The notes beneath the pieces are model-generated. The model was not told where the DNA came from and did not search any database. It saw only the letters and a program-made list of their open reading frames with translations. From the NCBI RefSeq assembly GCF_000424305.1, contig NZ_AUJQ01000007.1, positions 154,041 through 218,040 on the forward strand: a stretch of DNA of 64,000 nucleotides, in the 5' to 3' direction. The stretch comes from Pseudobutyrivibrio ruminis AD2017 (GTDB lineage Bacteria; Bacillota; Clostridia; Lachnospirales; Lachnospiraceae). Position 1 is the stretch's first letter. The number at the start of each line of letters is the position of its first letter. The position numbers and the translations under genes are program-made. This document shows positions 30,103 through 38,139 of this stretch, in pieces.

Positions 30103-30250
30103 ACGCAAGTCCTCCAGTAAAGATTTCTCCCAATGGGAGATTGAAATCTCTATATAAACGGAGGTCACAGTCCTCCGAGTGAAGGACTAACCGCCTACCG
30201 TGAATGGTAGCACTGAATGAGATTATAAAGAACATACTTTTGCATGTCAA
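30103..30250 (-). promoter_or_regulatory. Toxin promoter and structured leader (minus strand)
   Basis: On the minus strand TTGACA (plus 30245-30250) and TATAAT (plus 30222-30227) are 17 bp apart, a perfect promoter. The ~110-base leader contains hairpins CGGAGG/CCTCCG (30159-30164 and 30172-30177) and TCTCCCA/TGGGAGA (30126-30132 and 30134-30140), and starts with GTGCTACC ... CGGTTAG, elements also found near the 5' end of the plus-strand antisense candidate. Confidence 0.7.
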
Positions 30251-30350
30251 TAAAAAAGCTACATGTAACAATGAAGATTTTTATAATTTATTCTTAATTT
30301 AGTATTATAATTTACACGTAAAGGATACTAAAAAAGGAGAAGAATAGTTA

Positions 30351-30863
30351 ATGCAAGATGAAAACAGCCTTTATAGATTGGCAGCTCAACTTCATAGATG
30401 CGTGGAACACTTTTTGGTATATAAAGCGATAAGGGGTAAGGTTGAAAATATAATTGAAGTAGAGAAGAGAGAATTCCTAGTAATAACATCAGATGCTAAT
30501 TTGGAGATGTTTTACATGATTTTTTGCCAAATTTTTGGGTCTCGTAATAATAATAGTCTACATTTTGAAAAGTACATAGAACGAAAAAAATTTATTGAAA
30601 AATTACAGTCTATGTTTGGGATAACCGAGGATGAATTTCAAAAATACGAAAAAGATGTGAAAGATTTTAGAAATCAATTTGTGGCACATGCTGATATGTA
30701 TGAAAAACCAGTGCCAATAACTGAGAATGCGATTAACGCAATAATAACACTAGATCAAATAATGATTGAACTTGATGCTAGTATTTTTGGAACTCTTGAG
30801 TCGTATATTGAAGTAAGCCTAGATAAATATGATATGTATATACAGATGATTTTGGAGGGGTAG
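30351..30863 (+). CDS. HEPN-domain protein (AbiU2-like region), possible RNase
   Basis: 170 residues, mostly alpha-helical, no signal or membrane segment. The motif RNQFVAH (Arg107 to His113) with the following AD matches the RX4-6H catalytic motif of HEPN ribonucleases and the RN..VAH.D pattern of AbiU2-like HEPN proteins. HEPN proteins are common toxins and antiviral effectors. It ends 1 bp before the protease gene, so the two are translationally coupled. AT-rich with codon use unlike the flanking tuf gene. The specific function is not known. Confidence 0.6.
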   Translation: MQDENSLYRLAAQLHRCVEHFLVYKAIRGKVENIIEVEKREFLVITSDANLEMFYMIFCQIFGSRNNNSLHFEKYIERKKFIEKLQSMFGITEDEFQKYEKDVKDFRNQFVAHADMYEKPVPITENAINAIITLDQIMIELDASIFGTLESYIEVSLDKYDMYIQMILEG

Positions 30864-30864
30864 A

Positions 30865-32160
30865 ATGGCATTAATAAAATGTCCTGAGTGCGGAAAAGAA
30901 ATATCGGATAAGGCTAGTAGTTGTCCTAATTGTGGCGCGCCATTAACAATAGAAAGTAGGTCTGGCGGCAAGAAGAATAGATTGTGGATTATACTTCTTG
31001 TGATAGCAATATTAGCTATTATTGGTGTATTAGTCTTTTTTAAGATAAGTAGCAATAATAGCAAAGACTTAAGTGATATAGAAAAATCCGTATTTAAAAT
31101 ACATTGTTTAGATGCAAATGGAAAGGAAGTTGCTACTGGATCAGGTTTTGCAATATATGATTCAAAAACTTTAGTTACTAATTATCATGTTCTAGCGCTT
31201 GGGCATAGTTTGTATATAGAGACATCTACAGAAGCGAATTATGATATAAGTACCTTGTATGCTTATTCTGAAGAAGAAGATTTGGCAATTCTTGGAGTTG
31301 AAGGGGAAACAGGGTTAAATCCAATTGAATTTGAGACTGAAAAGATTAATAAAGGAGATAAGGTGTATACAATTGGATCACCTATAGGAATAAAAAATAC
31401 TATTTCAGACGGATTGATAAGTGAATTGAGCTATGATTCAGAGGGACGATTAGACATGATTCAAATTTCTGCTCCAATATCACCAGGTAGTAGCGGAGGA
31501 GTATTATTGGACTCAAATTATAGAGCGATAGGGGTGACAAGTTCTGGATATTCGAGTGAAACGATACAAAATATTAATTATGCAATTCCAATGCGAAAAG
31601 TAGAAGAATTATATAAAGAAAAAGCACAGTTATCTCTGGAAGAGTTAGTCAGTGAAATTCATAAAAATGATCATAAATGCTATCTTGAAAACATTGATAG
31701 TGCGGAAAGCATGGGAATTGATGAAGTGTTCAATTATTGTCCTGGAATAGAGGGTAATGAAGTTATTTTATATGGCTATTATTCGAGTGATGGAGACGGA
31801 TTTGGCGGTTATCATGTAATGTATTTATATAGTGATAAAAATAAAATTACAGGAGATATTAAATCGGATGAAAAATTAAATGATACATCTAACCAAATAT
31901 ACTATTATAATAAAGAATATGAGATTTTACCTGTGCAGTATGAATTTGATAGTGTAGTATTTCATGATGATAGTAAATTTGAACCAGGTGACTTAGTCGT
32001 TATATATGGCCAAATAGAGGACAGAGAAGTATATGGTTTTGGTTATAATTTTGAACCGGGTGAAGCTACAGTCGAAAAGATAAAAAAGAAGCAAGCTACG
32101 AAATATTTTGATTACTATAGCTATGGAGTAATTGCTAAAGAAATAGAATGCGTTAAGTAA
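30865..32160 (+). CDS. Zinc-ribbon, membrane-anchored trypsin-like serine protease
   Basis: 431 residues. Residues 1-25 form a zinc ribbon (Cys6, Cys9, Cys20, Cys23). Residues about 40-60 are a membrane segment. Residues 70-255 are an HtrA-like chymotrypsin fold with a complete triad: His108 in TNYHV, Asp139 in EEDLAIL, Ser210 in PGSSGG. No PDZ domain follows; residues 270-431 are an unrecognised C-terminal domain that may be a ligand or substrate module. The ribbon should face the cytosol and the protease the outside. Coupled to the HEPN gene in an insert bounded by tuf 3' repeats. Confidence 0.8.
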   Translation: MALIKCPECGKEISDKASSCPNCGAPLTIESRSGGKKNRLWIILLVIAILAIIGVLVFFKISSNNSKDLSDIEKSVFKIHCLDANGKEVATGSGFAIYDSKTLVTNYHVLALGHSLYIETSTEANYDISTLYAYSEEEDLAILGVEGETGLNPIEFETEKINKGDKVYTIGSPIGIKNTISDGLISELSYDSEGRLDMIQISAPISPGSSGGVLLDSNYRAIGVTSSGYSSETIQNINYAIPMRKVEELYKEKAQLSLEELVSEIHKNDHKCYLENIDSAESMGIDEVFNYCPGIEGNEVILYGYYSSDGDGFGGYHVMYLYSDKNKITGDIKSDEKLNDTSNQIYYYNKEYEILPVQYEFDSVVFHDDSKFEPGDLVVIYGQIEDREVYGFGYNFEPGEATVEKIKKKQATKYFDYYSYGVIAKEIECVK

Positions 32161-32293
32161 TTTGTTATGCTCTGGTACTGTTCTGGTTCTAAAAATCTTA
32201 AAAACCATAAAAATTGATGCGAATATGAATAATCACATCAAAAGAAACACTGAAAATACACCATTTGTAATTACGAAAAACTATGGAGAGAAT

Positions 32294-32419
32294 CGTGAGG
32301 GTGGTAGAACAGTAGGTTCTGGTCGTGTTGCTACAATCATCGAGTAATTTCGAGCGAACAGCCCAACCCAAATTTTAAAATTATGCCCTTCGAGGATTTC
32401 CTCGGAGGGCTTTTTATTT
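32294..32419 (+). pseudogene. Direct repeat copy B: remnant of tuf 3' end plus terminator
   Basis: The last 18 codons of EF-Tu (ending [17 protein letters not shown] and a stop) followed by the same spacer and terminator hairpin (32385-32395/32400-32410). It lacks the rest of tuf and any ribosome site, so it is a relic or recombination scar. It would read as an intact att-like site if the insert entered at the tuf 3' end. The frame can be opened upstream to 32162 but that is chance. Confidence 0.9.
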
Positions 32420-32527
32420 AACTGCTTATCTTTGCGATATCAGTATACTCCATACAATTTGTATAATATAATTATAATCTAATTACAAATCAACTTTTCT
32501 CATATCGAAACTATTATGGAGCACAAA

Positions 32528-33328
32528 ATGAAAACTTTAATTTTAGGGGCCAGTGGATTTCTTGGCGGAACTATTTATTTCAAGCTAAAAAATTTAGGGA
32601 ATGATGTTTTAGGTACATGCAACAAAAATACAAATAATACCAATCTAATAAAACAGGATGTTTTTGATGTAGATAGCCTTCTACATCTTGTTAATAGCTA
32701 TAAACCTGATGTTATTATTTGGTCCATAATGAATCACGAGCAGGAAGAAGAAATTGCAGAAAATGTAATGCCAATTCTTTACGAAGCCATTGGTGACATT
32801 AGATTTATTTTTATATCTACATCGGTTGCCTATGAGCCAAATATGTCCGAAGATGTGAAACCATTATTGAGAGATGAAACAAGCTATAATCACCATTATT
32901 TCAATGGAAAGATTAAATCTGAGCAGAACATAAAAAAGCTTCCAAATTACTGCATTGTTCGCCCAGGAAGTATTTACGGAATCAATCCTTTAGAAATAAT
33001 GGATAACAGGAGCCTTATATTAAAAGAACATATTGAATCTAATGAAGAATATGTAAGAGCCACAAATATCATTTTTAGCATTGTGAATGTCAATGATTTA
33101 GCTGATGCAATAATCGAATTAATCTCAAATAATTACTCCGGAATAATTAATATTTCTGAAGATGAGCCTATATCGCATTATGCTTTCAACAGAGCACTGT
33201 GCAAAATGTATGGCTGGGATGATAGCTGTATTGTTCCCAATATAGAAAAGGAAAATATTTATTATTTGAACAATAGCTTAAGGAAAACAATTCTTAAGAC
33301 AAAAATTGGAAGCTTGATAGAAGCTTAG
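32528..33328 (+). CDS. NAD(P)-dependent sugar epimerase/reductase-like protein (extended SDR, RmlD-like)
   Basis: 266 residues. The Rossmann nucleotide motif GASGFLGG is at residues 7-14; the catalytic STSVAY serine and YFNGK (YxxxK) follow; SIYGIN is typical of RmlD/GalE relatives. Probably a nucleotide-sugar or related oxidoreductase, substrate unknown. ATG 32528 is favoured because GGAG lies 5 bases upstream; an in-frame ATG at 32516 overlaps that site. It stands alone, preceded by the tuf-type terminator. Confidence 0.75.
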   Translation: MKTLILGASGFLGGTIYFKLKNLGNDVLGTCNKNTNNTNLIKQDVFDVDSLLHLVNSYKPDVIIWSIMNHEQEEEIAENVMPILYEAIGDIRFIFISTSVAYEPNMSEDVKPLLRDETSYNHHYFNGKIKSEQNIKKLPNYCIVRPGSIYGINPLEIMDNRSLILKEHIESNEEYVRATNIIFSIVNVNDLADAIIELISNNYSGIINISEDEPISHYAFNRALCKMYGWDDSCIVPNIEKENIYYLNNSLRKTILKTKIGSLIEA

Positions 33329-33389
33329 AATTTTTTAAACAATTCCACATAAATATCAGGCATACTTATTGTTAGAGGATCAAGCAAAG

Positions 33390-33620
33390 CAGTAATGTCT
33401 CTGCTGATATGCCCTCGGCGTTTCAGATATTAGACACAATACCTGAAAAAAAACGAGGGACAGGAGCTGTTGTGTGCATGTGCTCTATGCCAGGTGCATT
33501 AAGAGAAAATGTGTTACAAATTCCATATTGGTTTATTTAATGGCATTTACTCTGGTAAGGCAGAGTTTACATCCAAAGTAAAGGGAAAATGGGATTTTGA
33601 GTATAAACTAGTTTTATAAA
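33390..33620 (+). pseudogene. Degenerate gene remnants
   Basis: Two short open stretches look like ends of lost genes. One (about 33399-33540) reads SADMPSAFQILDTIPEKKRG and continues to an IPYWFI stop. The other (about 33545-33620) reads GIYSGKAEFTSKVKGKWDFE and stops. Neither has a start or ribosome site. I do not recognise the parent families. Confidence 0.4.
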
Positions 33621-33671
33621 ATAGTATATGATATAATAATCTACAAATTTCAAAAAAGGAGGAATAGGAAT

Positions 33672-33704
33672 ATGGTAATGTTTTTAAAGTTAAGAAATAT
33701 CTAA
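33672..33704 (+). CDS. 10-codon leader peptide upstream of the kinase gene
   Basis: MVMFLKLRNI with a strong AAGGAGG 9 bases before the ATG. TATAAT at 33632-33637 would start a transcript about 28 bases before it. It is followed at 33707-33738 by a 10-bp hairpin, and then the kinase gene. Short ORF plus hairpin before a gene is the layout of ribosome-stalling attenuators of antibiotic-response genes. Confidence 0.5.
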   Translation: MVMFLKLRNI

Positions 33705-33706
33705 TA

Positions 33707-33738
33707 GGCATGAAACCTTAGATAAATAGTTTCGTGCC
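33707..33738 (+). promoter_or_regulatory. Leader hairpin, possible attenuator
   Basis: GGCATGAAAC (33707-33716) pairs fully with GTTTCGTGCC (33729-33738), one G-U pair included, around a 12-base loop. It begins three bases after the leader stop codon. A small CTTG/CAAG stem follows. No long T-run is present. Confidence 0.5.
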
Positions 33739-33785
33739 TTGTTATCAAGAACAACTAACTATTTACATTAAGGAGATAACTAGAA

Positions 33786-34433
33786 ATGGTATTTCAAGAC
33801 AATATAATAAAAGAGTATTTAAGTAACGTATATTTTATTACAGGTACACCATGTGGAGGAAAAACTACAGTATCAAGAGCATTAGGAAAAAAGTATGGAC
33901 TACCTGTATACGATATAGATGAAATGTTCCCAACATATCAGGGTATTGCAGATGAAGCACATCAGCCTAATATGCTGAAAGAGTTTCGAGATGCTGATGA
34001 ATTTTTTGGAAGAAGTGTTGAAGAATATAAAGCTTGGCTTATGGGAAATCTAAGAGAGCAGCTAGATTTTATTATCTTAGATTTGATAAAGCTTTCTCAA
34101 AAAGGAAAAGTTATTTGTGATTGTCATTTTACTATGGACCAGATAAAACAGTTTTCAGATTCATCCAGAGTAGCATTCATGATAACAGATCCATCGGATT
34201 TGGTTGAGACATATTGTGATAGACCAGATCATCAAGATTTCAGTGATTTCATCCATAGCGCAACTGACTATGAGAAGGCTAAAAGATTATGCACTCAGAC
34301 ATTGTATGAATTAAATATGGAACCATACAATGATATTAAAAATAGTGAATTCTTTTGGCTTGAGAGAGATACACTAAGAAGTGTCAATGACACTGTAGCC
34401 ATAGTTGAGAAACATTTTGGTTGGAAGTTATAA
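33786..34433 (+). CDS. P-loop nucleotide/small-molecule kinase-like protein
   Basis: 215 residues. Walker A GTPCGGKTT is near residues 19-27, followed by a shikimate/adenylate-kinase-like layout: YDIDEMFP substrate segment and CDCHFTMDQ strand. It belongs to the broad AAA_33/zeta-toxin-like/NMP-kinase superfamily. Substrate unknown; an antibiotic phosphotransferase or tRNA/nucleotide kinase are possibilities. AAGGAG lies upstream and a tuf-type terminator follows. Confidence 0.65.
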   Translation: MVFQDNIIKEYLSNVYFITGTPCGGKTTVSRALGKKYGLPVYDIDEMFPTYQGIADEAHQPNMLKEFRDADEFFGRSVEEYKAWLMGNLREQLDFIILDLIKLSQKGKVICDCHFTMDQIKQFSDSSRVAFMITDPSDLVETYCDRPDHQDFSDFIHSATDYEKAKRLCTQTLYELNMEPYNDIKNSEFFWLERDTLRSVNDTVAIVEKHFGWKL

Positions 34434-34443
34434 TTGATATATG

Positions 34444-34474
34444 GCCCTTCGGGATTTTCTCGGAGGGCTTTTTT
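34444..34474 (+). terminator. Terminator after the kinase gene (tuf-type variant)
   Basis: GCCCTTCGGGA/TCTCGGAGGGC hairpin followed by six T. It is a variant of the tuf terminator. Confidence 0.85.
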
Positions 34475-34639
34475 ATACCCCTGCAAATTTCAATATTTAA
34501 ATGCTCAAAAGATGTCATTTAAATAGTATCATTTACACCCACACAGAAATGTACGGCAAACTAAAATGGGAATACTATAGTATAGAATGATGATATATAT
34601 TGCCTAATATGATAAAATTCGGATAATTGAAGAAATTAC

Positions 34640-34735
34640 AAGCACAGGGTCTAAATTATTATCAATACAAGCAAATTAGATGATAGTACTTATGAAAAAA
34701 TATTAGATTCAATTTACTTTGGAAATGAAAGGATA
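34640..34735 (+). pseudogene. Remnant of a paralogue of the downstream metalloprotease gene
   Basis: The stretch GGGTCTAAATTATTATCAAT ... GATGATAGTACTTATGAAAA matches the coding sequence of the next gene at 35457-35525 with scattered changes and a broken frame. The rest of the 400-bp gap shows no other gene; it is AT-rich with a few TATA-like hexamers. Confidence 0.6.
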
Positions 34736-34873
34736 AATTCTGCCTTTAGGAAGATTAGATAAGTGTATTGAATAAATAAGGCAAGATACCCAAGCTGGAC
34801 TTTAGAAGCACTTTTGGAGTTTTGTTTTTTGAATTGAAAATTAAGAAAATAACATCATAAAGGAGATATTTAC

Positions 34874-36223
34874 GTGCGTAGAAAATACATAATCATAATC
34901 CCTCTTATACTATTGGTGTGCATTGCTGGAGTGCTTATATTTTTAAAATCAAGAATAACATTTTACGAGGACTCATACAAAAGAAATTATACCTATCCGG
35001 GAGTATTCGACACTATTACAGCAGACTACAATGGTTGTAAATATAATTTTGAAAGCAACATAGTTGAAGAAAAGGAAGCAAAAAAATTAGTAAAAGATTT
35101 TGACGAATCACGCAAGCAGATTATACGTTCATCAGATAAGGTTATCCAAGAAAAAATAAACATCTATGTAGTGGCAGATGACAGAATAGTAGGACCAGTT
35201 ATAGAGGATGATGCTCTGTTTCTACCGAGAAAATATCTTGAAGATTATGATTATAGATATTGGATTGTTCAGCTGATGCTGAAAAAAGGCCAATGCAAAG
35301 AGTCCTTTGAAGAATATAAGAATATTTTCAATGTGGAATCTGCTGAACAAACAGTGATTTTTTCGACTACAGGATTTAGTGAAGAACAACTGGAAACAGT
35401 AGATGAAACCGAACTGTTCATAAATGGTGATAATAATTGTATATTTAAAACTGATGGGTCTGAATTTATTATAAATAGTAATCTAATAGATGATAGTACC
35501 TATGAAAAAATAATAGATCTAATTCAAGTCGAATCTATCACAAAAGAAAATCTGAAACAGCTTTTAGAAGATATTAATATAGACCATTCTATGTATGGTG
35601 GAAATGTTGATGATATTACCTATCATATAGAAAATAAAGGTGGAAGAAGTTATACAAGCATAGATTCAGACGGGAAAATAGATATCACATTAAATAATTT
35701 GACTGTACGAACGCTAGAACATGAATTGATGCATGGCTTTTTTGTAGATTATACTGATTTAAATAAGTATTGGATTGAAGAAGGCTTTTGTGAATATGTA
35801 GCGTATATTTTATACCCAGACAATAAATTGGTTGAGGGTATAAGTAAAATGTCGGTTGATGATTTATATGAAGATGGTGATTTTAAGCGTTACCTACAAT
35901 CTAAAAATTACGATGATAATGATATAGTAAGACTGTATTTTGATTATGTTGTAAATCGTCTGTATCAAGGAAAAGATGTTTTGAATTATCCTAAGTTAAA
36001 GGAAAAGGTGGCAACAAACTTTGGACCAAACGAACAATCAAAATATTATGGTTTAGAACTATCATACACAGAAGCCATGAGTTTTACTGCTTATTTGATA
36101 GATTTAAATGAGCTTGATGGCTTATTTGATTTCATGTCTTCTGAAAAGTCATATGAGGAGTTTTATGGAAAATCTTACTATACACTAGAAAAAGAATGGA
36201 AAAAAAGTATAAGTGAAAATTAA
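34874..36223 (+). CDS. Membrane-anchored gluzincin-like metalloprotease
   Basis: 449 residues. One N-terminal membrane segment (about residues 5-24) and an extracellular remainder. The zinc motif HELMH is at residues 283-287 and the likely third ligand Glu303 is in WIEEGFCEYVAY, the pattern of gluzincin peptidases. The N-terminal half (30-270) is unrecognised and may be a propeptide or recognition domain. Starts with GTG behind AGGAG. A decayed paralogue fragment lies just upstream, so the family was once tandem here. Substrate unknown. Confidence 0.65.
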   Translation: MRRKYIIIIPLILLVCIAGVLIFLKSRITFYEDSYKRNYTYPGVFDTITADYNGCKYNFESNIVEEKEAKKLVKDFDESRKQIIRSSDKVIQEKINIYVVADDRIVGPVIEDDALFLPRKYLEDYDYRYWIVQLMLKKGQCKESFEEYKNIFNVESAEQTVIFSTTGFSEEQLETVDETELFINGDNNCIFKTDGSEFIINSNLIDDSTYEKIIDLIQVESITKENLKQLLEDINIDHSMYGGNVDDITYHIENKGGRSYTSIDSDGKIDITLNNLTVRTLEHELMHGFFVDYTDLNKYWIEEGFCEYVAYILYPDNKLVEGISKMSVDDLYEDGDFKRYLQSKNYDDNDIVRLYFDYVVNRLYQGKDVLNYPKLKEKVATNFGPNEQSKYYGLELSYTEAMSFTAYLIDLNELDGLFDFMSSEKSYEEFYGKSYYTLEKEWKKSISEN

Positions 36224-36227
36224 AAAC

Positions 36228-36302
36228 TTAGTTTTTTACAGGACGAGGCTATTTGGAAGAAATCTCATTGAAGTGGGAACTCCAATGAGCGAAAAAATAT
36301 AA
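36228..36302 (+). pseudogene. Internally deleted VOC/glyoxalase gene remnant
   Basis: 36228-36262 matches 37170-37204 of the intact VOC gene (TTTTACAGGA...GACTATTTGGAAGAA) and 36263-36290 matches its last codons at 37387-37414 (ATTGAAG...CCAATGAGC). About 185 bp between them is missing. The intact copy lies 0.8 kb downstream, beyond the LUD gene. Confidence 0.75.
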
Positions 36303-36319
36303 TATTGAAAGGGGTCATT

Positions 36320-36958
36320 ATGAACGAGAACATTACAAAACGAAACCAACTGCTGGCACAGAAGGTTATTAAGGGACTTGAGTCAAGAAACATGAAGGGC
36401 TATTATGCGGCTGATAAAGAAGAGGCATTAAAGATTGCACTTGAGCTTATTCCTGAGCAGTCATCTGTATCTATGGGCGGGGCTATGTCTGCTCGTGAAA
36501 TTGGTTTAGTGGATGCAGTGAAAAATGGTAATTATAATTTTATTGAGCGAGAAGGCCTAACAGATGAAGCTAGCAAAAGAGCAGCGACTTTGGCAGCGTA
36601 TGATGCTGATTATTTCTTAGCTAGTGCCAATGCGATGACTGAAGATGGTGTAATAGTAAATATAGATGGGAATTCCAACAGAGTTTCAATGATTGCACAT
36701 GGACCAAAGCATGTTCTTTTTATTGTCGGAATGAATAAGATTTGCGATGACGTGGATGGAGCTATGAAGCGAGCAAGAAATGTGGCAGCACCAATTAATG
36801 CTCAGCGCTTTGATTTAAATACACCTTGCGCAAAAACAGGTTCATGCATGAATTGTAAGTCCCCTGACACTATTTGCTGTCAGTTTTTAATTACACGCTA
36901 TTCTCGCCATACTGATAGAATTCATGTAATTTTGGTTAATGATAATTTGGGATTTTAG
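36320..36958 (+). CDS. LUD-domain protein (LutC/YkgG-like)
   Basis: 212 residues. The LUD fold is shown by MGGAMSAREIGL, DADYFLASANAMTEDG and GNSNRVSMIAHGPKHVLFI. The C-terminus carries a cysteine cluster (CAKTGSCMNCKSPDTICC). LUD proteins take part in lactate utilisation, usually with LutA/LutB; neither is here, so this is the stand-alone form of unknown role common in Clostridia. ATG 36320 follows AAAGGGG. Confidence 0.8.
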   Translation: MNENITKRNQLLAQKVIKGLESRNMKGYYAADKEEALKIALELIPEQSSVSMGGAMSAREIGLVDAVKNGNYNFIEREGLTDEASKRAATLAAYDADYFLASANAMTEDGVIVNIDGNSNRVSMIAHGPKHVLFIVGMNKICDDVDGAMKRARNVAAPINAQRFDLNTPCAKTGSCMNCKSPDTICCQFLITRYSRHTDRIHVILVNDNLGF

Positions 36959-36974
36959 ATAATTCTGCATAAAT

Positions 36975-36996
36975 AAGGCGAGCTGAGGCTCGCCTT
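36975..36996 (+). terminator. Hairpin after the LUD gene
   Basis: AAGGCGAGC (36975-36983) and GCTCGCCTT (36988-36996) form a 9-bp perfect stem with a 4-base loop. The T-run is poor. Confidence 0.6.
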
Positions 36997-37051
36997 AAGT
37001 CTAAAAATTAAGAAATATGTGATAATAGGGAATAGAAAGGGATTGATTATC

Positions 37052-37417
37052 ATGAAACTTAGAAACATTCTTATAGTTGTAAAAGATATAGAAAAATCAA
37101 AGCAGTTTTATCACGATCTTTTTGGTCTAGATATGCTGCTAGACAATGACGGTAACATGATATTAACAGAGGGGCTTGTTTTACAGGATGAGACTATTTG
37201 GAAGAAGTTTCTTGATAGAGATATCATTCACGAGAACAATGCTACTGAACTGTATTTTGAAGAGCGAAATATAGAAGAATTTGTAGAAAAGCTTGAGAGA
37301 CTTTATCCAGATATAAAGTATGTAAATAGATTGATGTCGCACTCCTGGGGGCAAAAGGTTGTACGTTTCTACGATTTAGATGGTAATTTAATTGAAGTTG
37401 GGACACCTATGAGCTAA
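37052..37417 (+). CDS. VOC-family (glyoxalase/dioxygenase-like) protein
   Basis: 121 residues. The two-repeat VOC fold is visible as LRNILIVVKDIEKSKQFYHD and VRFYDLDGNLIEVG. Metal-dependent lyase, dioxygenase or drug-binding roles are all possible. ATG 37052 follows GAAAGGGA and matches the family N-terminus. A deleted second copy is present at 36228. Confidence 0.8.
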   Translation: MKLRNILIVVKDIEKSKQFYHDLFGLDMLLDNDGNMILTEGLVLQDETIWKKFLDRDIIHENNATELYFEERNIEEFVEKLERLYPDIKYVNRLMSHSWGQKVVRFYDLDGNLIEVGTPMS

Positions 37418-37457
37418 AATACTTTTATGAATTCAATAGATTATTAAAGGTGAAGCA

Positions 37458-37850
37458 ATGAAAAAGACTATGATTAGAAAGTTAATATACGTTCTCACAT
37501 GTCTTTTTTTGTTGTGCAATTTTTTCTGTTTAAGTAATGGTGAGCAAAGTGCATCAAACGCATTTAGCTATGATGATAGACCTTCTATCACTATCAATGT
37601 GCCTAATGGGGCGCAGATGGAGATTAAGAATGAAAAAAGCGCCAGCACTGATGTCACCTATGCAGCTACAAAAACAAGCCAAATAAAAACAATCTCTAAT
37701 GTAAGATTCATCTTGCTAACATTCTTCTTATTAATAGCAGGATGTTTGTATTCTCTTAGAAATTCTAATATATCAATATCTGAATTGATATATTCTAGAA
37801 CTTTCATTATCAAATTTATCCACGATAAGGATGGGCCAAAGCGCCGCTAA
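37458..37850 (+). CDS. Hypothetical membrane protein
   Basis: 130 residues. An N-terminal signal or membrane segment (about 8-26), a short extracellular region rich in Ser/Asn/Lys, and a second membrane segment (about 86-102) followed by a basic cytosolic tail. No family recognised. The ribosome site is AAAGGTG. Confidence 0.5.
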   Translation: MKKTMIRKLIYVLTCLFLLCNFFCLSNGEQSASNAFSYDDRPSITINVPNGAQMEIKNEKSASTDVTYAATKTSQIKTISNVRFILLTFFLLIAGCLYSLRNSNISISELIYSRTFIIKFIHDKDGPKRR

Positions 37851-37920
37851 ATTCAATTACTATATTTCAGCTTATGCAAAATCTGCATAGGTTTATTTTG
37901 CGTGGAAAGGATTTTATAAA

Positions 37921-38046
37921 ATGATTGAAAATATATTAATTGGAGTTTTTGCTGTAATTATCTTAGGAGGCGCAGTTGCAGCCTGGTGGATTGAAAATGG
38001 TCCAGAGAAAAAGGATAAGAATAAGGGGGATAATATAGATGGATAG
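37921..38046 (+). CDS. Small single-span membrane protein
   Basis: 41 residues: MIENILIGVFAVIILGGAVA spans the membrane and the tail is highly charged (EKKDKNKGDN). GGAAAGG lies 12 bases upstream. It follows the preceding membrane protein gene and may be in the same message. Function unknown. Confidence 0.5.
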   Translation: MIENILIGVFAVIILGGAVAAWWIENGPEKKDKNKGDNIDG

Positions 38047-38139
38047 GCAATATTGAGGCACTAACAGGATATTTCTTAACTTACTGAATATATGTTAAAA
38101 TCGACTTAGGTAAGTGTGTTGGTAAATGAGGAAAAGAAT

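Noticed and set aside
30086..30271. 61-codon minus-strand frame over the toxin leader
   Set aside because: It covers the structured leader and promoter of the 33-residue toxin ORF, in another frame and without a ribosome site.
32162..32347. 61-codon open frame ending in the EF-Tu C-terminus
   Set aside because: No ribosome site; the upstream half is chance sequence fused to the duplicated tuf tail.
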